Assembly (NCBI RefSeq): GCF_007992495.1
Contig: NZ_BKAJ01000073.1
Location: 23,460 to 87,459 of the forward strand
Direction: 5' to 3'
From: Reyranella soli
GTDB taxonomy: Bacteria; Pseudomonadota; Alphaproteobacteria; Reyranellales; Reyranellaceae
Length of the DNA stretch: 64,000 nt
The notes beneath the pieces were generated by a model. The model made no database searches and was not told the origin of the DNA. It saw only the letters and a program-made list of their open reading frames with translations. Below are positions 44,201 through 52,103 of the stretch, one piece after another. How positions within the stretch are numbered: the first letter of the stretch is position 1; every line of letters begins with the position of its first letter. The position numbers were made by a program, and so were the translations under genes.

Positions 44201-45219
44201 CCGCGGCTGGGATGCGGAAAAAACCAGGTCAGGCCGCCCTTCTTCCGCACCGTCCAATGCGTTTGCGATCGGTCAAGGACCCAGCCATCCACCGGCTCGG
44301 TGACTGGCCCGTTCAGCGGTGACTCGTCGAACAACGCGCCCGTGCCCTCACCGTCTAGGAACAGCACGCTCCCGTCGGGATTGAGCTCCAGTCGCGCATC
44401 CGCCGGAGTGTCCCAGCCATGCCCGCATACGCCGATGCGAGTGTGGGAGGAGCGGTAGTAGCGCCGCCACCGCATCGGGATGCGGCCGGGCAGCTCGAAG
44501 TCGAGCTGATCCACCACGACCTCGCCGGTGCGCACGTCCACCGGCTCCGCCTTCAGTACGTTGCACTTAAGGAAGCTGGACGGCATCCAGGCGAAGGCCT
44601 TTCGCCAGACCTTCTTGGCGGCAGCGCGCGCACGATTGGCCGCTCGCCGCGCCGCCGCAGCCACACGCCGCCCGGCCCGTGTCATCCCGAACACCTGGGC
44701 GAACGGCCCGATCAGGTTGGTCACCAGGGACATGAGCGAGATCGTAGGCGGGCCGCCAATCAGTACCGGCGGGCCCTTGGAGATCGGCAGCACCACGGAC
44801 AACGGCGCTACTGGCACATTGATCTTCGTGCCCTTCTTGGGATTTAGCCGCGGTGGCGGCGGTATGCCGATCGACTGGCAGCTCAGGCATGGCAGCCCCA
44901 TGAAGTTCGCAGCGTCACCGTCGAACGCCACTGTCAGCGACCCCATGAAGGCTTCGTGCTCATTCCCCGGCAGCACCGGCACGAAGACGCCGCCGATCGG
45001 AATATGAGGTGGAACGGCCTTGCCAGTGGTGCCGGCGATGGCGCGGTGAACCCCGTTCACGAGGATGGTGGAACCGATGATCGGCGCGTAGTCGAACGGG
45101 TCAAAATGGATGCCCACATAGGGGTGGGGGATGGGCAGCGGGGGCACGGGCCCCGGCGGCTGGATCATATGGACATCGACGCCGATGACCGGGTCGAAAT
45201 GTGTCGCCGCCAGCATCAT
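41251..45219 (-). CDS. PAAR-like/RHS repeat polymorphic toxin
   Basis: 1322 residues from ATG 45219, which overlaps the upstream stop (ATGA); an ATG at 45246 is possible. N-terminus (1-150) is a PAAR-like region (HMIQPPGPVPPLPIPHPYVG, GTTGKAVPPHIPIGG). A DUF6531-type cap follows near 240 (AEPVDVRTGEVVVDQLDFELPG), then about 900 residues of YD/RHS repeats (YDAAGR, YDEVGR, YDPAGR) forming the RHS cocoon. The core ends with GWIDPLGL, the autoproteolysis boundary. The last about 115 residues are the toxin tip, with GLPVKRVDINPASAPHGGVPPPHV, reminiscent of polymorphic toxin type 24 (tentative). It is delivered by the VgrG encoded upstream. Confidence 0.9.
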   Translation of the reverse strand: MMLAATHFDPVIGVDVHMIQPPGPVPPLPIPHPYVGIHFDPFDYAPIIGSTILVNGVHRAIAGTTGKAVPPHIPIGGVFVPVLPGNEHEAFMGSLTVAFDGDAANFMGLPCLSCQSIGIPPPPRLNPKKGTKINVPVAPLSVVLPISKGPPVLIGGPPTISLMSLVTNLIGPFAQVFGMTRAGRRVAAAARRAANRARAAAKKVWRKAFAWMPSSFLKCNVLKAEPVDVRTGEVVVDQLDFELPGRIPMRWRRYYRSSHTRIGVCGHGWDTPADARLELNPDGSVLFLDGEGTGALFDESPLNGPVTEPVDGWVLDRSQTHWTVRKKGGLTWFFPHPSRGQIETPVDAMMDACGNSVHFLRGPQGLERVIESAGRSFEVLSRGGLVQQIVLHHPDFAEPRVMARFEYDAERRLVAVYDALDHPYRFEWHLGCQLARHTSRTGLSFMYDYDAAGRCVHTWGDGRLYDYHFRYDPDGRWTNYTDSLGHHWGIELDERGNLVAETDPLGGVTSYAYDEVGRTIQMVDPLGRATCWTYDGNGNETRTIRADGVATQSTYDDHGLLVSQTDGNGQIWRYAYDANGLLVETRNPLGASKFYRRTGAGDVGETINAMGVRTGYIRDRFGLVEAIVDPDGTRVEMRLDMLGNVVAAVGRGQRFDFAFDPKGRLLEERRASGSTTSFAYDADDRLIEQRDPEGRATQFRYSTLTEISEAFLPDGRHLRYHHDTEERLLAVEMPDGRKWRFERDALGRVQRETDGFGLGRAYRYDAAGQLTSQVAGDGPEVSFGYDPAGRLVQRILPGQTEVFAYDGAGHLTLAENADARIAREYDGAGNLLRETQDDFAIEYEYDALGRRTLRRSGDGQEVAYRYDVNDQVIQVNAGGIRIAFQRHAHGRVAREALGDGLSREYAYDLDLNLVRQRTMYGDSVLVGRTFGYDRAGNLIRQHNAAVAGANREQDLLYDAEDRLQALRTKGDATRYYNYGPDGTLLQPSEMTGNGWTGRYEHSAYRFDSAGNMASRSGPDGDMHFDWDELSRLRQVQTHEGVVTFRYDALGRRVEKRSAAGSVRFFWDGDTLAAQHEDAERKAFVFRPGSFVPLCAIGADVEYFDADQIGLVREVVSASGELRWSAAFDGFGAADVKLRRTDCPWRLQGQYFDEEIGLSYVRHRYFDHGVGSFISRDPLGFQAGPNQYWAGPNVWGWIDPLGLICLDLRNPKWGRRGRFRDPNTGHFVHGREVHGRFPHTVTPPERVLYRTDPHTGVVTYYHTYDAAGLPVKRVDINPASAPHGGVPPPHVNEFTHNTNPHTGQVFANPNRMVRPADTRDILT

Positions 45220-46517
45220 GGCAGGGTATCCGCCGTTTGCAGACACTCCTCCCAGCCTTCGCCCAGCAGCCGACTGAGGCGGCCTTGCACAACCGCGGCG
45301 TATTCGTCCTTCCGCTCGTGGCTATCGAGCAATTGCAACATCGTTTGCCCCACCCAGGGCAGCGTCGAGGCCTGCCGCATCGGCTCATCCAGCGTCTCGC
45401 CGGCGCCGAGTGCCTCGTTGCCGCACCGCCAAGCTGCCGCGGCGGCGCCTGATTGCGCGTGGCAGTACGACGCCATGCGCCAAGCCTCGATCACCATCAC
45501 GCCGTCCTGTGCGGCATTCGCCAGCGGCGCGGTGGCCTCGTAAACGCGGGCGGCATCAGGCCAACGTGACGCTGCCAGCATGGCGCCAGCCAATCCCATT
45601 CCGGCTGCCACTCGCAGCTTCGGAGCAGCCGGATGCGCCGCTTCTGCCGCAACCTCAGCCGCTTTGAACGCGCTCCGATACGCCTTGATCGCGAGGTCGA
45701 ACTCACTGGTCGCGAGGCGCGTTGCAGCCATCGCCATCTGCACGACCGCTTCCTGATCGTGCCAAGCCTCGGCGCGGGCTACCGCCAACGCCTGGTCGGC
45801 GGCCTTCTGAGCGCCTGCTCCGTTCTTGACTTGCGCAGCCGCGGCGAGAGCAACAAGGTGGATGCGAAAGGCCCTTGCCGGCCCCTCGGAACCTTCGGAT
45901 CGTGCGAGTTCGTCCATGGCGGCGGGCATGTCGAGCCGTGGCTCGATGGTAAGCACCAAGTCAGGAAACTTACGCTCGAGCTCCCCAAGTAAGGGCGTAT
46001 CGATCGGGTCCGCTACCATGACTCGGAGTGAGGCAGGAATACCTGCGCCAATCATCTGCTCGAGCCAGCGCCGCCAGGCGGCCGCATCGGAAATCGCCGC
46101 CGGTGCGAGGAACAGCACAAGGCAGTCCATCCGGTCCGGATAGTGAGATTTGAGCGAGTCCACAGCACGAAGAAAGTACCGCCCGCTTCCTTCATTCGGT
46201 GCGATCGGGGGAAGCGTCCAATCATCGCGCAGTTCCTTGCTCCGCAAACCCTCCTCGCTCGCCTTGCCGATCTTTACCAATTCGCGAACGAGTGACGGCG
46301 CATAGTCGCCCGCGCCTTCAAAGCTTGCTGTCAGTCTGAGGAAGCCGTCCGCAGTCTGTCCTACCTCTTTGTTTTCCAGCGCGACGAAGACGTCGAGCAT
46401 ACGCCGTTCGTCTGTATCCACGACCCAGCGAACCAGACGGATGGCCGGATTGTCCGACGCCTCATTCCAGAGGCTGGCCAAGAGATCGATACGGCGTTCA
46501 ATCGCATTCTTGATCAC
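45216..46517 (-). CDS. TPR-like protein between VgrG and RHS, candidate effector adaptor
   Basis: 433 residues from GTG 46517, 11 bases after the vgrG stop. The N-terminal half (about 1-215) has IRLVRWVVDTDERRMLDVFVALENKE and a PDRMDCLVLFLAPAAISD strand, looking like an alpha/beta domain. The C-terminal half is repetitive alpha-helical (Ala-rich, TPR-like, 220-430). No enzymatic motif is visible. Its position between VgrG and the PAAR-RHS effector, with tight coupling to both, suggests an adaptor/chaperone that loads the RHS protein onto VgrG, as known for DUF4123 or DUF1795 proteins, although it resembles neither. Confidence 0.7.
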   Translation of the reverse strand: MIKNAIERRIDLLASLWNEASDNPAIRLVRWVVDTDERRMLDVFVALENKEVGQTADGFLRLTASFEGAGDYAPSLVRELVKIGKASEEGLRSKELRDDWTLPPIAPNEGSGRYFLRAVDSLKSHYPDRMDCLVLFLAPAAISDAAAWRRWLEQMIGAGIPASLRVMVADPIDTPLLGELERKFPDLVLTIEPRLDMPAAMDELARSEGSEGPARAFRIHLVALAAAAQVKNGAGAQKAADQALAVARAEAWHDQEAVVQMAMAATRLATSEFDLAIKAYRSAFKAAEVAAEAAHPAAPKLRVAAGMGLAGAMLAASRWPDAARVYEATAPLANAAQDGVMVIEAWRMASYCHAQSGAAAAAWRCGNEALGAGETLDEPMRQASTLPWVGQTMLQLLDSHERKDEYAAVVQGRLSRLLGEGWEECLQTADTLP

Positions 46518-46528
46518 GAGAGCCCCGC

Positions 46529-48445
46529 TCAGTTAAGCGAGATCTTCGGCCCGCTCACGGCAACGCCGGACGCGTCCAACTTGACCGTCGATGGGCCGGA
46601 AGTGATGGTGATCGCCGTCGGCGTGATCTCGATCACCGAGCCTGCGACAGCGAACTTGAGACTGGCATCGGACGTGTAGGTGCCCGCCCCCGTTGCGTGA
46701 ATGTCCGTCGTCTCGGTCGAGCTGTGCTTCGTGGGGCCGGTGACCGTCGTCTTGTACTCACCCGTGATGTCAACGGTCGACCCGCCGGTCACCGTCAGCT
46801 TCTTGCCGTCGCTGATCGTGGCGGTGGCCCCTTCGGTGATCGTCTCCTTGTATCCCTGATGGACCGTGACCTCCTGTCCCTTGTCGACGGTCTCCTTCAG
46901 GTGGGCTTTGACATGCATCTCACGATCGTTGTCGACGGTGACATGCATGTCCTTGACGGCATGGACGCGGATATCCTCCGAGCCGCCCTTGCCCTCCATC
47001 AGGATTTCGTTGCCGGCATGATCCTTCAGCCCGCTCTGGGTCTTGTTATCCGGCATCTTCATCGTCTTTTCGTTTTCACCGTTGTAGACGCGGCCGGTAA
47101 TGAGAGGGCGATCGGGATCGCCTTCCAGGAACGAGACGACGACTTCATGCCCGACATGCGGCAGGTGCACGGAGCCCCAGCCGCGACCCGCCCACGCCTG
47201 CGAGACCCGGATCCAGCAGGAGCTCCTTTCATCGTGCTTGCCGTAGCGATCCCAGTGAAATTGAACGCGCACGCGGCCATGTTTGTCGGTGTGGATCTTC
47301 TCGCCCGTCGGTCCCACGACCATCGCCGTCTGCGGCCCATGGACGAACGGCTTTTCGGTCACGCGCATCGGCCGGAATGGCACGTCGTGGGGGATGGCTT
47401 CGAAGTTGTTGCTGTAGTGCGTAGCCTCGGCCGTGACATTGGCCAGGTGGGTGTTGTCAGTCGCCTGGTGCCGCACTCGCCGGATCACGTAGACGGACGA
47501 CTTGCTCTCACAGGGATGCTCGGCGAGGGTGAACTTGCCGCCTGTCGCCAGCCGGGCATAGTTGCTGGTGCCCCATGCCGACTGATGAGCAGCCTCTTCC
47601 GCCTGCATGAGGCCTTTCGTCAGCTCTGTGCCACGGCTTTTCTGGAGATAGCGACCGGGATAATCGTAGCGTTCGAAGGCATCGGCGCGGCGAAGCTTGA
47701 GGACGGTCTTCTCGGTCGCTGTCAGATCGGTGGACGGCGTCTCGAAGTTGAAGTCGCGATGGGCCCAGCGGCCCGGTCGGAAGTCATAGCCGTGTTCCCA
47801 CTGGGTAACCTGGCGCCGCCGGCCGTCGGGCGCGTAGTACAACTGCTGATCCGGCAAGGGCTTGAAGCTCGCGTTCTTGTCGGCGATGACCATGACGTGC
47901 CGGTCTTCGTCGTGCCGGAAGAAATAGAATATGCCGACCTCCTCCATCAGGCGGCTGACGAAGTTCAAGGCGGTTTCCCGGTACTGCACACAGAACTCGA
48001 GCTTGGGATAGTCCCCGCGCGACACCGACATCTGGTAGTCGGTGAATCCGAAGGTCTTGAAGACTTGCTCGATGATGTCCGGGACGTTCAGGTTCTGAAA
48101 GATTCGACAGTCCGTGCTATGGCCCAAGAACCAGAGCCAGGGGACCAGCCGCACGCGATACTGGCGTAGATCCTGGGCGATCACCGCCGAGGCCCACCAT
48201 TGCGCAATCATGCCGTGGACGATGCGCCCCTCGCCTTCCTCCGGGAGGATGACAAGCTTCGCCTTGTCGCCGATCATCGTCTCGGCGGTGATCGACTGAT
48301 TGGCCGACAGTATCTCGACATCGTAGGAAAACAGTTCGGAAATGCCTTCTTCGCCAGCCAGCGCCGTCGCGAGCAAATGGTCTTTTCCAAGAGACGTCTC
48401 GATTGCGAGAAGACGCCGGCCTTGCATCCACGTGTTGTCGGGCAT
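46529..48445 (-). CDS. vgrG: Type VI secretion tip protein VgrG
   Basis: 638 residues from ATG 48445 (GAGG upstream). gp27-like N-terminal part: ETSLGKDHLLATALAGEEGISELFSYDV, YRVRLVPWLWFLGHSTDCRIFQNL and CVQYRETALNFVSRLMEEVGIFYFF. gp5 OB-fold: DKHGRVRVQFHWDR and CWIRVSQAWAGRGWGSVHLPHVGHEVVVSFLEGDPDRP. The C-terminus is a Thr/Val-rich beta-helix spike ending ASGVAVSGPKISLN, without an extension domain. First gene of a four-gene effector operon. The T6SS sheath and membrane genes must lie elsewhere in the genome. Confidence 0.95.
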   Translation of the reverse strand: MPDNTWMQGRRLLAIETSLGKDHLLATALAGEEGISELFSYDVEILSANQSITAETMIGDKAKLVILPEEGEGRIVHGMIAQWWASAVIAQDLRQYRVRLVPWLWFLGHSTDCRIFQNLNVPDIIEQVFKTFGFTDYQMSVSRGDYPKLEFCVQYRETALNFVSRLMEEVGIFYFFRHDEDRHVMVIADKNASFKPLPDQQLYYAPDGRRRQVTQWEHGYDFRPGRWAHRDFNFETPSTDLTATEKTVLKLRRADAFERYDYPGRYLQKSRGTELTKGLMQAEEAAHQSAWGTSNYARLATGGKFTLAEHPCESKSSVYVIRRVRHQATDNTHLANVTAEATHYSNNFEAIPHDVPFRPMRVTEKPFVHGPQTAMVVGPTGEKIHTDKHGRVRVQFHWDRYGKHDERSSCWIRVSQAWAGRGWGSVHLPHVGHEVVVSFLEGDPDRPLITGRVYNGENEKTMKMPDNKTQSGLKDHAGNEILMEGKGGSEDIRVHAVKDMHVTVDNDREMHVKAHLKETVDKGQEVTVHQGYKETITEGATATISDGKKLTVTGGSTVDITGEYKTTVTGPTKHSSTETTDIHATGAGTYTSDASLKFAVAGSVIEITPTAITITSGPSTVKLDASGVAVSGPKISLN

Positions 48446-48691
48446 CGCCAACCTCAGCGTCTATATGGCGGTTTCCGGTATCGCGATTGTTCCGTGAACG
48501 CGGTGTTGGGACTGCAGGCGCAGAGTGACCATATGCACGGCCCGCGCTTTGCTCGACGTGAAGGGTGGCGGCGCTTTGTGGCCAGCCAGCGGCGTGCACC
48601 TTGAGAAAGGATGAAGCCGGTATTGAGATTTGCTCCAGGGGCCTCTATGGGACGACCGTGGGGCCGCCACTCATTGAACGGGACTGCAATC

Positions 48692-48985
48692 ATGAAGGCC
48701 TATGTGATCGCTGCCGAAACGGTCAACGACCAGGCGATGTTCGATGCCTACCGCAAGGAAGTTCCGGCAACGCTGGCGCCTTTTGGCGGAAGCTTCGTTG
48801 TTCGCGGCGGACGCCTGACTTCTATCGAAGGTGAGTGGCCGCATCCTCGCCTGGTGATCATCGAGTTTCCGTCCCGCGGCGCTGCAGAGGCGTGGTATGC
48901 GTCCGACGCGTATAAGAAGATAATCTCACTGAGGCACAAAAGTTCCGTCGGGAACCTCGTCATCGTCGATGCGGCGATTGACTGA
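48692..48985 (+). CDS. DUF1330 family protein
   Basis: 97 residues from ATG 48692. A dimeric alpha/beta-barrel-like fold: AYVIAAETVNDQAMFDAYRKEVPATLAPFGG, FVVRGGRLTSIEGEWPHPRLVIIEFPSRGAAEAWY and SDAYKKIISLRHKSS, the DUF1330 signature. Function of the family is unknown. The upstream 240 bases, shared with vgrG's promoter region, hold no other gene I can support. Confidence 0.88.
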   Translation: MKAYVIAAETVNDQAMFDAYRKEVPATLAPFGGSFVVRGGRLTSIEGEWPHPRLVIIEFPSRGAAEAWYASDAYKKIISLRHKSSVGNLVIVDAAID

Positions 48986-49012
48986 TGGAGTGCGCAAGGC
49001 GTTGGACTGACA

Positions 49013-49761
49013 ATGAGCAAGCTTCATCCTGCCCGGACCCTGCCGTTTCGCGATCTTCTCGACGCGTTGCGGGCGGCGCGCGCCGAACGGCTCGTCTATG
49101 AGCAGATGGGGCCGGGCGGGCTGCGGCTCTATTGCTACACCAACTCGTGTGTCTATGACGCGCAGTGGAACGACGCGACGCTGATCGCCCGCGGGCTCGT
49201 CCTCGATGTCGAGAACGAGACCGTCGTGGCGACGCCGTCTACACGTCGCTGTCGCAGCTCACGACCGAGGCCAATGACCTGTCGGCGGACGCCGAGGGCT
49301 TCGTCGTCCGCTTCGACGACGGCTTGCGGCTGAAGATCAAGGGCGCCGAATATCGCCGCATCCATGCGCTGGTCTCGCGCATCACGCCGCTGGCCATGTG
49401 GGAGATCATGCAGGCGGGCGACGATCTCGCGAAGGTCCGCCGCGATATTCCTGAGGAATTTTGGACCGATTTCGACGCCATCTGCGCGATCCTCAGGCGC
49501 AAGGTCGAGGACGTCGTGGAAGCGGCCGAGCGCGCGGCGGCGTCCGTCGCCCATCTCAGCGACAAGGAAGTCGGCCTGCGACTGAACGAGTTTCCAGCCG
49601 ACATCCGCGGGATGATCTTCACCCTTCGCAGGCAGAAGGACGGCCTGCTGGCCGGCCGGTCGCGCCAGGTGGTATTTCGCTTGGTCCGGCCGACGGGCAA
49701 CGAACTGCCAGGCTATGTGCCGTCCTACGCCATCGCTCGCTTGCAGGACGAGTCCACTTAG
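49013..49761 (+). pseudogene. T4 RNA-ligase-like gene with internal deletion
   Basis: The 5' part (frame of ATG 49013) encodes the N-terminal strand region of T4-Rnl1-type RNA ligases: LVYEQMGPGGLRLYCYTNSCVYDAQWNDATLIARGLVLDVENETVVATP. Immediately afterwards, from about 49227, the similarity continues in another frame with VYTSLSQLTTEANDLSADAEGFVVRF and LRLKIKGAEYRRIHALVSRIT, the ligase motif IV/V region and C-terminal domain, ending at 49761. The central part with the nucleophilic KxDG motif and motif III is absent, probably several hundred bases lost, and the frame is broken. The gene cannot make an active ligase. Confidence 0.7.
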
Positions 49762-49830
49762 CCCAGCCGCATACGCAGGCGCTCCAATTTGTCCGGGTTG
49801 CGCACGGCGTAGATGCAGTTTTGAAAGTTG
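49762..49830 (-). pseudogene. Possible C-terminal remnant of a SigJ-type sigma factor
   Basis: On the minus strand a frame ends with NCIYAVRNPDKLERLRMRLG and a stop immediately beside the RNA-ligase pseudogene. IYxVRNPDKL is the characteristic end of ECF sigma factors with a SnoaL-like C-terminal domain. Upstream in this frame a stop is soon met and nothing else of the sigma factor is visible. Only about 20 codons survive, so this is a tentative call. Confidence 0.35.
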
Positions 49831-49955
49831 GAGGCGGTCGATGCAGGTGCCATTCTTCCCAACGATGGCCTGTTTTCTCAGGCCGCGCCGTGGCTGTGAG
49901 CTTTATTGCCAGGACGGCCTGATCGACAGCACGGCCGCCAAGTCGAGGGGTGGCC

Positions 49956-51590
49956 ATGGCACGACGTAAGGGCTCGAACGGAACGCCTCGTCCGAAGACC
50001 TCGGAAACGCTCCGTCACGCGCGCAGTTTTGCGAGGGCAATCGCCAGGGGACAGCCGCTGAGGATCTCGCCTGACCTCGAGCGCTACTTCCACGAGTCGC
50101 CGCGCGAGATTTTTGCGGCTTTCGACGGTGTGGCGGACAACATGCCTCCGGCTGGGAAGGACGAGACCCTGGCGTTCGGGTACCTCTTCGTCCTCCGAGG
50201 GTTGCTCCAGGAGCTGCGCTATCGAATGGATCGCGGTTACGCCGACGCCACCGCCTTGGTCGCCGACTTCCAGGCCACGGTTGCGCGACGGGCGCGCGAC
50301 AGCCAACTCGATGGTCGTGTGCTGTCCTTCACCGCGGGCGCGTTGCAGCAGGCGGGCATCGACGCCGTGCCCGAGCTTGTTGCGGCTTCGACCGCGACCT
50401 CGGACAGTGAGGTCGGCATGCCGCGCCTGGCCGACCTCGAGGCTGCGATCGCCGACATGGTGGAGGCTTGCGGCAACGATCCCTTCGAGCTCGTTTCAGC
50501 GTCGGCGACAGCCGGTCATGCCATGCCCCCGGAAGCGAGTGGTGCCATGGTCGCGACCCTCGCGACCAGCAAGCTGGCGGTCGCCCGCAGTGCGGCCGTG
50601 CTGTTCCTGCTCGATCCCAGGCCCGAAGTGCGATACGCCGTCGCGGCGGCGCTCCTTCCGGTTTCCGCCACGCTGTCGCCGACGGACGTTCGCCGGCTCA
50701 TCGCCATGCGCAACTGGCGGCCGGAACGGGAGCGCGCCGCGTTCGACGCCATCGTCCGTGGCGCGCGTGCGGCCGGAGTCGATTGCGCCCAGTGGGAGAC
50801 GGGCGATGCGGAAGCGATCCTTGCCAGCTCGATCGACGGCTCTACCAGCCAGGGGCTGTTGATGGTGTCGCCCGTCGGCCGGCAGGCGCGCCTTTCGTCG
50901 ATCTTGACCAAGAACGGCGTTGCGGATGCCTTCAGCGGAGAACCGGGGCCGCGCCGCCGAACGGAGGAAGTGGTGGCGAGGGCCTTCCTGGAGACGGCGA
51001 TGCTTCCGGTTTCTCGCGGCTATATCGACGGTGTCGTTGCGCATCATCTCGCCTTGCTCGTCGCACAGGACAAGACGCCGCCCGTCGGCCTGCTCCAGGT
51101 CGCGGAGTCGATCGGCGGTGCCGGCTGGCAACCGTCTCCCTCGGACCCCGACAAGGTGCTTGCCGAGCTGTGGGCCGATATTCCCGAGGCGATGCGGGAC
51201 GCCACATCGGTGAGGGCGATACTTCGAAACAGCGGCCGGCTGCCGATCCTGGAGAGGATCGCCGATTCGTGGTTCGAGGATGACGCCGAGGCGGCACAGA
51301 TCGTCGGCGAACGGAGTAGCGGTCCGCGATCGAAGCGGGTCGAGCACGTGCTCGACGCCCTTATTGCGCGGCGCCGCTCCAAGTGGGCCGATCTCGTGTT
51401 GCGCACGGCCGTGTGGCTGCGCGATGCCGATGCCTCGGGCGAACTGTCCTGGCGGGAGTTCGCTATCGTTGCCAAGGCGCTTGCCGAAGGGGTCGATCTG
51501 GGCGAGATCGGCTTGATGCGCGAGGTGGCATTGCAGACCGTCGACGTTCTGGGAACGCGCCGTCGTCCAACCTTTGTGACGAAGTACTAG
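49956..51590 (+). CDS. Hypothetical helical protein, 544 residues
   Basis: Starts at ATG 49956 with GAGGGG just upstream (GTG 49950 is an alternative). The protein is almost entirely helical with Ala/Arg/Asp-rich segments, including LLDPRPEVRYAVAAALLP, which resembles a HEAT-type repeat, and a possible second such unit around 340-420. No membrane segment, signal peptide or catalytic motif is evident, and I recognise no family. The 3' end overlaps the convergent OsmC gene by four bases. Confidence 0.75.
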   Translation: MARRKGSNGTPRPKTSETLRHARSFARAIARGQPLRISPDLERYFHESPREIFAAFDGVADNMPPAGKDETLAFGYLFVLRGLLQELRYRMDRGYADATALVADFQATVARRARDSQLDGRVLSFTAGALQQAGIDAVPELVAASTATSDSEVGMPRLADLEAAIADMVEACGNDPFELVSASATAGHAMPPEASGAMVATLATSKLAVARSAAVLFLLDPRPEVRYAVAAALLPVSATLSPTDVRRLIAMRNWRPERERAAFDAIVRGARAAGVDCAQWETGDAEAILASSIDGSTSQGLLMVSPVGRQARLSSILTKNGVADAFSGEPGPRRRTEEVVARAFLETAMLPVSRGYIDGVVAHHLALLVAQDKTPPVGLLQVAESIGGAGWQPSPSDPDKVLAELWADIPEAMRDATSVRAILRNSGRLPILERIADSWFEDDAEAAQIVGERSSGPRSKRVEHVLDALIARRRSKWADLVLRTAVWLRDADASGELSWREFAIVAKALAEGVDLGEIGLMREVALQTVDVLGTRRRPTFVTKY

Positions 51591-52036
51591 CCGAGCCGCG
51601 TCTGGATCCTTATTTCCGACGTGAGCGTGCGATGGACGGGGCACTTGTCGGCGATCTGCAGCAGCCGCTCGCGCTGCTCGGGGCTGAGCGGACCTTCCAG
51701 CACGATCTGCCGGTCGATCTGGTCGATCTTGCCCTCCTTGGTCTCGCAGTCGGCGCAGTCCTGGGCGTGGATCTTGTCGTGCTTCAGCCAGACCCGGACC
51801 TTCTGCAACGGCCAGTTCTTCTGGCGGGCGTACATGCGCAAGGTCATCGCCGTGCAGGCGCCCAGCCCCGCCAGCACGTAGTCGTAGGGACTGGGGCCGG
51901 TATTGGTGCCGCCGGCGGAGACCGGCTCGTCGGCCGACAGGACGTGGGTGCCCACGCGCACGGTCTCGGCGAACGGGCCGATGTTGCGATCCTCGACGAT
52001 CACCACGCCCGGCGGGGGAACCTCTGCCTCGGCCAT
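51587..52036 (-). CDS. OsmC family protein
   Basis: 149 residues from ATG 52036. The two redox Cys motifs of OsmC/Ohr-type proteins are present: YVLAGLGACTAMTLRMYARQKNWPL and QIADKCPVHRTLTSEI. Such proteins reduce organic hydroperoxides. The length and the CETKEGK insertion near the middle suit the YhfA/OsmC branch. It is divergent from the SGNH hydrolase gene and convergent with the 544-residue protein. Confidence 0.9.
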   Translation of the reverse strand: MAEAEVPPPGVVIVEDRNIGPFAETVRVGTHVLSADEPVSAGGTNTGPSPYDYVLAGLGACTAMTLRMYARQKNWPLQKVRVWLKHDKIHAQDCADCETKEGKIDQIDRQIVLEGPLSPEQRERLLQIADKCPVHRTLTSEIRIQTRLG

Positions 52037-52103
52037 ATCCTGCTCCTTACGCGCTTTCCAAAGCGAATCGCCTGAGCCACGATTGCGCGCAAGCAGTGTA
52101 GAA

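Noticed and set aside
42106..44322. A 738-codon open frame on the plus strand opposite the RHS gene.
   Set aside because: It is a shadow of the repetitive high-GC RHS coding sequence; the composition is not protein-like and the minus-strand RHS repeats are unmistakable.
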